DNA from: Prosopocoilus inquinatus
Lineage: Eukaryota; Arthropoda; Insecta; Coleoptera; Lucanidae
Reading direction: 5' to 3'
Length of the DNA: 64,000 nucleotides
Assembly (NCBI GenBank): GCA_036172665.1
Contig: CM069871.1
Location: 2,790,001-2,854,000, forward strand
This document shows positions 23,158 to 34,386 of this stretch, in pieces. Each line of letters opens with the position of its first letter. Positions within the stretch are counted from its first letter, which is position 1. The translations under genes and the position numbers were made by a program. The notes beneath the pieces are model-generated. The model worked only from the letters and a program-made list of their open reading frames with translations, was not told the origin of the DNA and made no database searches.

Positions 23158-23704
23158 TCATGCATCATATTCGAAACGAATGGAAAAATGAGAACGTCGA
23201 CCGTAACCTCCAATCTTGTCTGCGTCAAGTAAACTAAGAAAACAATATCCGGTTCCAGTGTTGCAAGTAGTCGGATAACAAAATGCCCTTGTTTGCGTTA
23301 TCAACTCAAACAGTTATGCTTGATCACTTTGTATAATCACATAATTTAAAATAAAAAATGACGTTGCGATTCTTTACTCATTTTGAGTAAGTAGAAAGAA
23401 GAGATCATTACGAAAAAAAAAAAAAAAACGTGAAAGTTTGTAGTCATATAAAATTATTGTTATGTTGGCAACAGTTCTGTGACTGTCACTTACTTTTGAT
23501 AAATTAATGCCTCGTCTCTGAACACTAAATAATTCGAACCGTCTTCAATCCAATGAACAGCATACTGTATATTGTTTAATTCTGTGGCATGAGCTTGGAA
23601 AGAGAGACTGATGAAATTCGAAATGCCTGGTGTAAAAGGGTTACCGATGGTTGGCAACACTTTTCTGCGAAAATTCCATGACAACAGTAAAGCTGCTTTT
23701 CCTG
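23158..23704 (-). CDS. unrecognised two-exon coding fragment, antisense in desaturase B intron 1
   Basis: On the minus strand an open segment at 23704-23494 ends in a strong donor (AAAA|GTAAGTGA). It is followed 260 bp later by a good acceptor (TTGTTTTCTTAG, exon start 23233) and a 76-nt exon ending in TGA at 23158. The phases match (2 then 1). The joined 95-residue reading includes GNPFTPGISNF, YAVHWIEDGSNYLVFRDEAL and finally GRRSHFSIRFEYDA. It is not low-complexity, unlike nearly all other open frames here. The 5' boundary (CAAAG|CAGG at 23704) is a weak acceptor guess, and I see no upstream exon or start codon. I do not recognise the family. It could be the 3' end of a nested gene, a retained duplicate fragment or transposon coding sequence. 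The splice logic is seen; function is unknown. Confidence 0.4.
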
Positions 23705-23845
23705 CTTTGAATATTAATTGGAAAGTTGAAGATTATGAAGGGGGTCCGAAGTATATATGTTAGACGTAAATTGTTAAGAAATAATGTGAAGACAAATTAA
23801 CAGAAACAGCTGATTGAGCTAATGAGAAATGCGCATGCGTCTTAA

Positions 23846-24156
23846 AATTGCCCCTCAAGAAAAATAAAAAAAACACTTGAACATGTTTTTTGGAGATTCG
23901 GCTAATACCTCCGCGCCAGTAGGGGGGATAGTGATCGCGTAACCGACGAAAATCAATGATACCAATCCCCCAAATACCCCAAATCTAATTGGAATCAAAT
24001 AATTGCCCCTTAAGAAAAATTAAAAACACTTGAACATGTTTTTTTTTTTGGAGATTCCGGATAATACCTCCGCGCCAGTAGGGGAAGTGATCGCATAATC
24101 GACGAAAACCAATGATATCAATCCCCTAAATATTCCAAATCTAATCGGAATCAAAT
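23846..24156. repeat. 155-bp tandem duplication
   Basis: Two adjacent units (23846-24000 and 24001-24156), both with AATTGCCCCT, ACACTTGAACATG, TACCTCCGCGCCAGTAGGGG and ATCAATCCCC-type sequence, at roughly 88 percent identity by eye. CG-containing core in an AT-rich intron. Confidence 0.85.
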
Positions 24157-24493
24157 TTTAGAGCGTGCTTTTCAATTTGGGGGACGAGAAGCGGGGAATA
24201 GAATGGCGTTACCTTCACAATTCAGTGACCTTAGACCTTACGATCTATTTTTTTACGGCCTGAATTTTAAACGAATTAAAGCGACTACTTAAATACATTA
24301 GCATAAGCGTCAATGCGGGTGTACGAAAAACGTAAAACGCAAAACGAAAAACTATTAATGCGCATGCTCACAAAGCCGCGAGGTGTGAGCATTACTACAA
24401 TTTACGTTCTATCATAGTACTAAAAGTTAGTTAAAATACTAATTACTGTATTTATATTTGTAACAACGGCATAGTTATTTAACGTGCATACGT

Positions 24494-24697
24494 ACAGTTG
24501 AAAATTACAGTTTCCTGTAATTATTTTCATTTTCTGAAAATGGTATTATTGATTAAAGACGAATCAATAAACCTTACCAAAGCCTTAAGGTTGTTAAATC
24601 TGAAAGCTTTCGATTTTCTTTTAAATGTTATCCGTAAAGTTATCTTTAATCGGTACCATTTTGAGAGAGTATAATTACAGAAAACTGTACTTGACTG
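24494..24697. mobile_element. MITE with palindromic ends (family P), copy 3
   Basis: Ends ACAGTTGAAAATTACAG and CTGTACTTGACTGT; terminal hairpin ATTACAGTTTCCTGTAAT at 24504-24521. The interior CTGAAAGCTTTCGATTTTCTT is shared with other copies. Lies about 250 bp upstream of the first coding exon of copy B. Confidence 0.7.
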
Positions 24698-24946
24698 TTG
24701 TTTTTTTTTTCTTTCGACAATACGTACTATCGCGATCATCCTAATCGAGACCACTGTAGTTAGCTAACTGCGCTTTTATTGACGCTTACAGTAAGGTTTA
24801 CAGAACTGTCATTTATCATTTTCGATTTGCTTGATCGAAACTGTACATTACTCATTGTAACCATGAGTTTCTTTTTCTTTCTAATACTCATATCAACTGT
24901 TGTTATGTATTTTGTATATTCATTCTTCTATTTTTAGCATTTGAAT

Positions 24947-27900
24947 ATGTCAGTCGCCACGATTTTAAAGAGCCCTACAAACAAGCAATCACAAGACGAC
25001 AATCAATCAAAAACAAGTGAACAACCTGTTTATTATCACAGCGTACTCGGAGATTATCAACAGAAGTTGATATACAGTAACGTTATTTTCATTGGACTTT
25101 TTCATGTTGCAGCTCTGTACGTTTTCCTCACGTTTCCGTTCATAAGAGCCTGGGATCTTACGCTGTTTAGTAAGTAGTCGACGATTAATTCATTTAATTG
25201 TGTACTAAGGTCAAAAGCGAAATACAGGGTTGCGTTCAAAAACTATAGCGGGAGAGCACTTTTTGGACGCTTAAAACGAAAAGCAAAATGCACAAAATAA
25301 CTTGCACGAGAGAGAAAGAATATTACGCAGAGCGCGCTCTTTTCAGTTCCTGAACGTGCCCCAATAGACAAAAAACAGTTTCCTGTAATTGTTTTTTTTT
25401 TTTTTTTTTAATGGTAATTACTGTTTAAGTATGACTTCACAGGTTTTATAAGCGTTTCAGGGTCAGGAACGAATTTTGAGGGCCGATTAGGTTAAGTAAC
25501 AATACCTTGAAAAAATATAATTGTAAGCCGATATCTCCCGTAATCGATTGAAATGAAATGACAGTACTTTTTTTTAAACTTTCTGTGAAATATCCTTAAA
25601 AGGAGACGATTGTGATTAAATATATGACGTGTTTTCCTTCCATTTTTAGTATTTCAACTTTTTTGTGTGGAAAGAATTGAGGAAATACGTATTTAAAAAA
25701 AGATTACTGGATCATCACTGGCGCCATCAAACCGACAGTGGGATAACTAATACCAGCTTCAAAGCACAATTTCTTGTAGTTATTATTTTTTAAAATGGTA
25801 TTGATTTAAAACAAATTCACAGGTTTAACAGAGTCTGAAGCTTAAAATAAAAATATGAGAGCTTTCAAATACTTTCAGTGACATCTGCGAAATCGTCTTT
25901 AATCAATACCATTTTGAATAATAATATTTACAAGAAACTGTTTCTCGAATGAAATGGCTTATTAAGCGACTTGACATGAATGAATTTTTTAATTCATTTA
26001 AATAGATTTGCATAGATTATTGCATTTGTCAAGGTTGGTAAAAAAGGTCTCCAAACAGGGTTGCCAGATCGGACGAAATTACGCCGCCATTTGGGCTAAA
26101 TTTTGAACATATTTGGCTTAAAAAAAATCTTATTTGGGTCTGGCGCCTCATCAACTAACAACCCCTTGCATCCATGTATTCGCCGCCCCTGATGCAAAGA
26201 AAAAATATGCAATGCCATCAATTCGAGAAAATCACGGAGTGGCTGACATCTAGCGAAAGTTTTGTGAACATTCCTATAATAAGAAAAACATTGAAATGAC
26301 ATTTGGTTAACCTATTAAAAAAAAAAAACATTAAATTGAAATGCTCGTTTCTGAGTTTTATGACACTTTCGTACTTTTAGTGCTTTTAGCATAACGTACA
26401 CGTAATAATAAAACCAACAAAAAGCATTAATTGATCGAATAAAATAAATTATACTGTATAACATTAATGGCAGCTGTTTTGTTTTCCTTATTAAAAGCAC
26501 CATCTGTTGGTTGCTGATTTTCGCGAATAGTGGAAGTACGTTCCGCTTCTGCAGTTTACAGATTTTTCGAGTATCGTTTTGTTTTTGTTCGTTCTTTTTT
26601 TGTTTTAAAGAAATGATGTTTTGCATTTTATTCAACGTTCGTTTGTTTGTTTATTTCGTTCTTTTGTTTCCTGCAGGTTTCTTGACTTGCAAAAATTTCC
26701 TGCGCCGATTTTTCATTAAAATTAAGTTTAACCAATATCAAGGTCGGCCTAACCTAACCGAACGCGACCATGACTACGCCGAACTCGAGGGAATAATAAA
26801 ATACTATAATTCGTATTTATAGAGTTATATACTTATAAAAAAATGAATTTTTAAAAAGTACATAAAGCCAAACGAAAATTAATTCCAAAAAAAAACGATC
26901 CAACCTGAGCAAAAAATTAAAAAGCTAAAAATATTATTAAAAACTGAAACTCAATTAAAGTGCAATCAATCTCAAGGCCGATTCGGCTATATCTACCCAA
27001 TACGAATATAGAATTGATAATTGAAAAAAAAATTAATTGCAAGGAAAGATTAAAAGCAAATTCAGCCAATATCAAGGTCACCCCAACTCAACTAAATATT
27101 ACCAGACTCTACCCAACTTTCTCTTTTATTTTAATTTTTTCTCCTTTATCTTCTTTTATCCAATAGTTTTTTCTATAATTTCGTTGATTGGCTTTTTTTC
27201 TCCTTTATCTTCTTTTATCTAATAGTTTTTTTTTTTTATAATTTCGTTGATTGGCGCTTTTTTGTCTGTTGTCTTTTGTTTTCGTGTTTTTTCTCTCTCG
27301 ATATTTCGTCCGAAGGTTCATTTGTTCCTTTGTTTCATCTTAGTCGTCAGTTTTCTTTTGTTTTTGTTTCTTTTCTTTATGTTTTCTTTTGCTTTATAGA
27401 TTGAGTGTCCACCTGAGTTGCAATCTTTTGTTTTACGCACAGCATTTCTTTTTTTATTTTAGTTTTTTTTTTTTTATCTAAAACGCCTTATTGGCAGTTC
27501 GCTTTTATTTTCTACGAATTTTTTGATACCTCCGGAAATTTGTTTTTCGTCCGGCTTGGTGTTGTCAATCTTCTTTGTTTCAACTTTGTTCGCTTCATGC
27601 CTTGTGTTCTTTTGTTGCTGTTCATTTCGTTTCTCTTTTGTTCTCTGCTTGAAAATTTTTTCTGTTCTCTTTTGCTATATCTTTAATTGAACAATACGTT
27701 TTTAATGTTCTATGGAGTTTAGAAAAAATTAGCACCTTTCGGCGACATTGCCTGCAAGAAAATCTGGCAACCCTGTCTTGTGTTTTGTTGCTGTTCCTTT
27801 CATTTCTCTTCTATTCTTAGCTTGAAAATTAATTAAAACAATTAATAAAAAAAGTAAATAAATGAAATTAATAAAACAATACGTTGTTCCATGGAGTTTA

Positions 27901-30900
27901 GGAAAAACTGGCACCTTTTAGCGACATTGCCTGCAAGAAAATCTGGCAACCCTGTCTTCGAAAAACGTGTCGAGTCAAATTTTTACCAAGGTCGGGCTAA
28001 CTATAGAACCGTATTCTTTCGCAGGTGAAATTTGGATCTAAAGGCGTTTGATTGGATCAGTGACGTTTATTTTTTTGTTAAATGTCGTCTAAGTGATCGT
28101 ATTTACAAAACAGTATCACGTGAACGCTATTTTGATAAAGAACAATTACAGGAAACTGTTTTTTTCTTGACTGCTATTTTTGCTTTCGACTGAAATTTGA
28201 ATATTTTAAAGGGAAACAAACTTATCTTTTAACCAACTATTTTAAATAAAACAAAAAATAGACAATCTTTCTTATTTATGTAAATTGTTACGTGTCTACA
28301 GATTGTATAGTCGCAACTTTGGCAGGATTAGGAGTCACGGCAGCGGCGCATAGGTACTATTCACATCGATCATTCAAAGCCAAACTTCCTTTTGCTGTAA
28401 TATTATTGGTCTTTTACGCAACTGCAGGTCACGTGAGTAAAAAAGACGATTTTCATAAACTTTAACCAAAGAGATTGTATCACAGGAGACGACACAATGT
28501 ATTGTTGCCATTATACCAACTGCTTATACAGTTATTAACTACATCAGACAGGCACCATAACGCTTTCTTCCTAAGTAAACTAAAAATTTTCTTAAGTAAA
28601 ACAGTTTTTAACTGAAAAGTTGACATTACAAAATGTTCCGTCAATTTGACAGAAGTGAACCTACAACGTGAAGCATCTAAAGTCGCCTTTGGTTAGGATC
28701 CTATCTCAATAATTTTAGAGTATCTCCTGAGAAAGAAACTTTAATTAATATTCGTCATCAACTATTGTAATATTAATTATGACGAATGTGTGAGTTTTAA
28801 TGCCTGAGGATTACTTGAATTTACCGCCCTACTAAATTATCCATTAAGTTGGCAACAGCCGGTTCTGTCACCCACCTTTGTTAAAATTACACGTCGACTC
28901 TAAAATTTAAAACTGAATGAATGATCACTGTGTGATAGTAACAACACGAAGTTGTGATTAACTTTTCTAATTGATTGCTGGATGTTCTTTTTTATGCTCC
29001 TGCGTTCTTAATGGGTTGCATTTAAAACGTAAAATACACCAGAACCTAAGGCGCCAAATTCAAATTATCCTCAATCGGTAAGCATGACGTTTCACTTGGT
29101 AAATTAGGCCGCCTCTGTGTTAATTCGTAAAAAATGGATCTCTTGCTTGAATAAATTATTTTCAGAATAAAATTTACGATTGGGTGCGGGACCATCGAGT
29201 TCATCACAAATTCACCGAGACCGACGCCGATCCCCACAACGCAAAGAGAGGTTTCTTCTTCGCCCACGTCGGCTGGCTCATGATGAAAAAGCACCCGGAT
29301 GTTTACAGGAAGGGAAAAACGGTGGACATGAGTTTCATTGCCAACGATCCGCTGGTCACGTGGTATGACAGGTAAACGCACAAGAAAAAGATATACAAGA
29401 TGTCCACAGAAGTTCGTCCGTGAACAGTTTACTTTACCAAAGTAATGCTTCATTTTTCACTTTAAAAAAGAAAGAGCGACTCGAGAACATCGGAAAGAAG
29501 ATGAAACTCTTAATAATCGAAATTTTCAAATGAGTGAAACCGATTGAAATTTATGAACCACGAAAGGGACGGTATTAGATTCTAAATAAGGAAACGACGC
29601 GTGGTTAGAGCCTGCTTCATTTCTTTTGTCCGTCGCATTGTCTGCGTGTTCATTTTAAAACAACGACCGGTATAAAATAACACATTTTTGAGCCTCTTAT
29701 ACTGTCGTGCTCAACAAAAACGATACTCTTGCGTACAAACCGCGCCGTTACGAACAACATTCAGAGACGAGTACTTCGCAGAGCGCGTCGCAGCTTTTCT
29801 CTCACTCACAAATGCGACGAAATTATCAAGCGTTGTCGTTTTAATTGAGCATGGTAGTACCTGTAACATGTCTCATACGTGCTTACTATTTCTTTAATTT
29901 CTCTGAGTTTCAGGCATTTCCTCATCATGAAAATAATATTCTGCTTTACACTACCGCTCATAGTGCCACCACTAGTTTGGGGTGCATCCTGGTACCATTC
30001 TTTTATGATGACGATATTTCGTTACGTTATTGTCTTGAATTTCACCTGGCTTGTTAATAGTGCTGCGCACTTATATGGATACAAACCCTATGATAAGTAA
30101 GAAGAAAACTTTGTTAATTTTTTATAGGCTAGATTCGTAAACGGTGCTAAGGATAGCTTGAAACGAAGCACCGGGGCACGTTCAGGAATAACGCACCAAG
30201 TGACATTCTTTCTCTTTCGTGTAAGTGACTTTGTACGTTTCGCTTTTAGTTGAAGTCCGATGAAATTTGTTAGAAAATAGTTTTTAAATTCATTTTAAAC
30301 GCCCAAAGTGCTAGTTCCTGAACGCGCCCCTGTAGTTTCATTCACCTGACGTCTGCACTGTCAAACTGACAAAAGTGACACTATGACAGTTATTTTTAAA
30401 TTTATACACGATATCATAATAAATTTTAGAAGGCGTTGTTAAATTCGAGAACAAATAAATATAATGAATGTACAGTCACGAGCAATAACTTTTGGTCGTC
30501 ATTGATTATGTCAAAGGTTGGCACCTGATTTTTCCTTATTTTATTATCATTTTTGTTACCGCTTTTTCGCTTTTTCCTGAACGCGCTCCTGTAGTTCATT
30601 CACCTGACGTCTACACTGTCAAACTGACAGAAGTGACAGTACGTTTGATTGTGTCATTAGTACAGTACGGAGCTTGGTACATGTGGTCGGTGGAAGGGAG
30701 GAGTAGGAGTGGAGCGTTGATTTGAATGTAGTAGGACTGTAATTCAAATCAAATCATACAATCAAACGCAGTTGCTCTCCCTCATACATTTGGTCAAAGA
30801 GTGATAATTCTAGCGCATTGTGGAATTCAACTACTTCAATTCCTGGTTGGGATTCGTCAAATTTGACACCGACATCAAAATGATAGATGAAGATGAAGAC

Positions 30901-31480
30901 GAAAATGAAGACATTTGGAGTTTAAAGATTTGTCAAATTAATCTCAGTACTTATTGTATTATTTATATTTATTTTAAGCAGAAAAATATTTTCGATGATA
31001 AAAAATCAATCATTAAACATCCTGACATTACTGTTTAATTCACACATTTGTCATTTTTGTTAATTTTAAATTTCTAACTAGGACACTGTCGCCAATTGCG
31101 TTCTTTCAATTTCCGAACACCGCCCACTAATTTTTTGATGATAAAAAAATTAATTCGTTGCAAAATTGTTAGAATATCAAGAGACTTGTTTTTATTTCAG
31201 AAGGATAAACCCTGCGGAAAATTTATTCGTGAGCATATTGAGCTGCGGAGAGGGCTGGCACAATTACCACCACACGTTCCCCTGGGACTACAGGGCGTCC
31301 GAATTTGGCAAGGTGAATCTCACCACGCTCTTCCTGGATTTGATGAAGAAGATCGGCTGGTGTTACGACGCGCGATATCCCTCCGAAGATTTAATTCGGA
31401 AGGTCGTGGAAAAACACGGCGACGGTTCGCACCATTACGCAATCGTAAACGAGGATGGAAGTTTTTCCGAGGAAACTTAG
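24947..31480 (+). CDS. acyl-CoA desaturase, copy B (5 coding exons, 340 aa)
   Basis: Coding exons are 24947-25169, 28302-28432, 29166-29371, 29914-30096 and 31201-31480 (223, 131, 206, 183 and 280 nt), GT-AG throughout and with the same phases as copy A. All iron-binding motifs are intact: HRYYSH at 91-96, HRVHH at 128-132, NSAAH at 235-239 and HNYHH at 268-272. Compared with copy A, the N-terminal 75 residues are clearly diverged (extra AT-ILK segment, different first membrane helix). The C-terminal half differs at only a few sites, for example MSFIAND for MSDIAND, YHSFMM for YHSIMM and LSCGEGWH for LSLGEGWH. An ER-membrane fatty acyl-CoA desaturase with cytochrome b5 as electron donor is the family role. 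Differences lie in the membrane helices lining the acyl tunnel, so chain-length preference may differ; that is inference. The start is ATG 24947; an upstream in-frame TTG at 24941 is not needed. Confidence 0.94.
25764..25945. mobile_element. MITE of family P, copy 4 (decayed ends)
   Basis: AATTTCTTGTAGTTATTATTTT at the left pairs with AATATTTACAAGAAACTG at the right. The interior AAATGGTATTGATTTAAAAC pairs with CTTTAATCAATACCATTTTG. TTCACAGGTTT and GAGAGCTTTCA are the family landmarks. Confidence 0.6.
26056..27954. mobile_element. T-rich non-autonomous hAT-like element, 1.9 kb
   Basis: Left end CAGGGTTGCCAGAT and right end ATCTGGCAACCCTG are exact inverted complements, flanked by TCTCCAAA (26048-26055) and TCTTCGAA (27955-27962), a 6-of-8 match that fits an aged hAT target duplication. 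The last 190 bp (AACAATACGT...GGCAACCCTG) is tandemly duplicated, giving a second right end at about 27761-27774. The middle is strongly T-rich on the plus strand, and CAAGGTC repeats are included. No transposase frame. The phenylalanine-rich frames are artefacts of the base bias. Confidence 0.7.
28433..29165 (+). other. second coding intron of desaturase B
   Basis: From 28499 on it is nearly identical to 16738-17423 of copy A, apart from a short deletion near 28694 (copy A has an extra ATACGACAGCAACTC). This marks the left limit of the homogenised tract. Confidence 0.8.
30097..31200 (+). other. last intron of desaturase B with a private insertion
   Basis: Matches copy A up to about 30770, then holds roughly 370 bp not found in copy A (about 30775-31138), then matches again near the acceptor. 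The insertion contains a frame at 30820-30930 with an acidic run (IDEDEDENEDI). I cannot assign it; it may be an inserted gene fragment. Confidence 0.55.
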
Positions 31481-31527
31481 AAAATGTATACTACGGATTT
31501 AAGAATTGGTTTTTGGAATTTTTATTT

Positions 31528-31533
31528 AATAAA
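31528..31533 (+). terminator. polyadenylation signal of desaturase B
   Basis: AATAAA 48 bases after the stop, followed by TGTTTGGGTTTGTT. The 3' UTR differs from copy A from about six bases after the stop codon, in contrast to the near-identical coding sequence before it. Confidence 0.7.
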
Positions 31534-31559
31534 TGTTTGGGTTTGTTCATGTTATAAGG

Positions 31560-34094
31560 CTTTTCGACTGATCGCCCCTCAGTATCTCCATCTTGTTTTA
31601 ACCTCGTGTAAAAGCAGAGGATGGAGATACTCTGGAATACTCTGAGGTGCTCCAGAGCACTATCCTGAAAGTGCTCCAGGGTGGTCAACCGAAAACGTCA
31701 TTAGATAAGTCTGACTAGTTTATAAGTATCGGATCTTCATTTAATGCAGACTATTAGGAGAAGAAAGAAAAGCCTATTTTAATCAGGAATTTATTAATTG
31801 AATGCACGGTGTTAGTCAAACGTAAATTGCAAATAAAATACTCGATTGATAAATACATAAGAAAACAATTAATTGTTTTCCCTTGAACTGTTATTAATTT
31901 AAAGATCTTATAACTTATTCGAAATGGGAAAACAATGTAATTACTTGATTGATAACGGTTAGCGCAAATTTGGTAACCTTGGAGCAAATTCAAGGTGATG
32001 AGGTCGCTTTTTGACCTGAAAAGTTGGCGGCATTGACGTAAAAGCCAATTTTATTGACCCAAACAGGGTCGCCTAGTATCCTGTATTAATTTTTATTTTA
32101 TTTTTTTAATTACCTAATCAAAATAATGTAATTAAACTTATAACATCTTTTAGTATTTAATAATAAATAATAAAAATGGCAATTCTATTGGAAACTTGTG
32201 AATAAAAAATAATAAACAGAGAAGTACAGTGAAACAAATAAGTTTTTTTTTTTACTGCTAAATACTATGCCATTTTTTTATATTCAAATTGTTGTTTCTT
32301 TTTTTTTTTTTTGTTAGACTTAATTACTCTTACCTTCTTCATAATTACAGTGAACGAGTACGAGTAAGTTAATTAAACGAGTCTTTCTCATTTAGCGTTG
32401 CCCGGGTGGCGGTGGACCTCCCTCCAATCTAAGTAAGGCACGCCATTGACCATACGCCAGCAGCGTTCTGCAAGACTTCACGACTTGGATCGGAGGGTGG
32501 TCTAACGCCACTTTTTTTCCACCCCCTGTTAATGTTGCTCTTGTCCTAAAGCAAAACGAAACGATAAACAATTCCAAGACCCAAAAGTTTTTCTCTTTTC
32601 TTCTTTGCGAAACACCATCCGGCAGTCGGTGAAAGATAAAAGTTTAAGGGAACTTTAATTAAAAAAAAAATAAAAAAAATAGAAAAAAACCCAACCTGAT
32701 TCTGAAAAAAAAAATAATAATACATAAACGTGTCATATTAAAAATTAAAAAAAAAAAAAAATGAACTCGTCCCTCTTAATTGTTGCTTGTTCTGGTTTAC
32801 GTCTTTCTGCAATTTTTATTTCAATTTCTCTCTCTTCTAACTACGAACGGAAGATAAGATTTTTTTTCATAAAATGCTAATCTATTACGTGCGTGGGTAT
32901 ACGTTTTACCATCTTTTGCAACAGGCAAAAATACGTAGGTGAGTACGTGTTAACCGTCAATTGATAAGCAAGGCAAGGTCAAGGGTTAAATATTGGCGAA
33001 ATTTATCGATAACTTCTTTTAATTATTGTTACGACACGACCACGTCGAATATCTTGATGTTGTTCGGAAACGAAGACGTGAAGCCAGAGGTTGAGGCATT
33101 TTTTTGCGCAAATTTGGAAAACTACCGACATTTAAGCGCGCGCGGATTTATTTTTTTTTTCATTTATTAAATGTGGAGAACAGAAAACGCATTCGAAGAT
33201 AAACGGTACCTAAATTATTTTGTCATTTTGTATTAGTCATTTTGTACTTGTATTATTTCGTACGTACGTATTTGATACGAGGTACTGTTTTTTTATTGCC
33301 AACACTGTATAATAATGATTGCACATTTTACTGTCTATCTCTTTGTTTATTGTTTTTGATATTTACGTAACTAAAATTTATTAAAAAAAAAAAAAATGAT
33401 CTGGTATTTTTCTTGCGCGACATGTCGCACAATGTTTCGTCACTATAAACTAAAATGAGCGTCAACAATATTGAAAACTATTGACGACAGACAGTCAAGC
33501 GCATCAATTTATTGACTTTTCTTTTGTCAACGAGTTTGTCATTTTCGTTTCCTATTGTCTTCTTTGTTAGGGCAAACGAACAACGAACAAACTGTTTCAA
33601 ATAATGTTTTTTTTTTAAATACGAATGTAAAAGAATCACACTCAGTAGACGAAAAGGATAATTGAGAACAAACAAAAAAAAACGATTTCCGGCGAGGAGC
33701 TCATGAAAATCATATCGTCAAGCTTTCATTTGTTTTTCTACTTTGATTGATTTTACTCCTTTATACAGAGTGTTTCATAACAGGTGAAACAAATGAAATC
33801 TCACGTACATAAAAGAAATCAAATCGCCTGCAGAAAACAAAAGAAGAAATTGTACGAATCGTCGATTGTAACCAGAAAAATTAACGCGACAAAAAAAACA
33901 ACGAATATCCAAAAAAAAAAAATTTTTTTGCGACGAAAATAGTCAATTTTTCATTAATTATTGTTGTCGACTTCTTTCTCGCATGTACAGGGTGTTTCGT
34001 AACAGGTGACAAAAAATGAACTCTCATGTACAGGATCTTATTTGAAATTAAAATGAAAGAGTAAAAAAAAATCAAATTTTGCTTAGTTTCGGAG
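31560..34094. other. intergenic, no gene supported
   Basis: Holds a 12-bp-arm hairpin (AGTATCTCCATC 31581 / GATGGAGATACT 31620) just past desaturase B, and a GC-richer island at 32390-32600. Two GTGTTTC(A/G)TAACAGGTGA motifs lie at 33769 and 33990. No feature beyond these. Confidence 0.4.
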
Positions 34095-34325
34095 TTATCC
34101 GAGTTTGGAGATAGAAACAGAAATAATTTATTTAGTTCTAATAAGGTTAGCCTTGAAAAAAAAAACCGTTTCTTTGCCCGGGCAAGTTTGAAGAAAGTTT
34201 GGAAATAGAAACTGAAATAATTTATTTAGTTCTAATAAGGTTAGCCTTGAAAAAAAAAACCGTTTCTTTGCGCGGGCAAGTTTGAAGAGAGTTTGGAAAT
34301 AGAAACTGAAATAATTTCTTTAATT
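34095..34325. repeat. 94-bp tandem repeat, about 2.4 copies
   Basis: ATAGAAAC(A/T)GAAATAATTT recurs at 34111, 34205 and 34299 with AGGTTAGCCTTG, a poly-A run and CCGTTTCTTTGC(C/G)CGGGC between. Confidence 0.85.
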
Positions 34326-34386
34326 AAGGTTAATTTAATAAGGTTAGTCTAGGCCGAGTCGGTTAGAAATTGCAATTCATGTAGCA

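Larger units (their letters stand above)
20804..24937 (+). other. intron 1 of desaturase B
   Basis: 4.1 kb. The first part is alignable with the intron-1 flanks of copy A, but without the 280-bp array. Holds the GA microsatellite, a duplicated block GTTGAAACA..TTTCTGTGGTCTGCATAGTTAC (22596-22735), the antisense coding fragment 23158-23704, a 155-bp tandem duplication and a family-P MITE. Ends with ATTTTTAG. Confidence 0.55.
25170..28301 (+). other. first coding intron of desaturase B
   Basis: 3.1 kb, expanded relative to copy A (0.6 kb) mainly by the hAT-like element 26056-27954 and family-P MITEs. A family-P end is also seen at 25374-25390 and another at 28143-28162. Confidence 0.6.

Noticed and set aside
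31581..31631. Rho-independent-type terminator hairpin after desaturase B
   Set aside because: The organism is eukaryotic; the gene has an AATAAA signal, and the hairpin has no T-run in the right place.
32392..32577. GC-richer segment with GGPPPPG-like reading on the minus strand and GGGGPPSN on the plus strand
   Set aside because: Resembles the proline/glycine linker of SANT-type transposon proteins, but the frame is short, has stops and lacks any domain.
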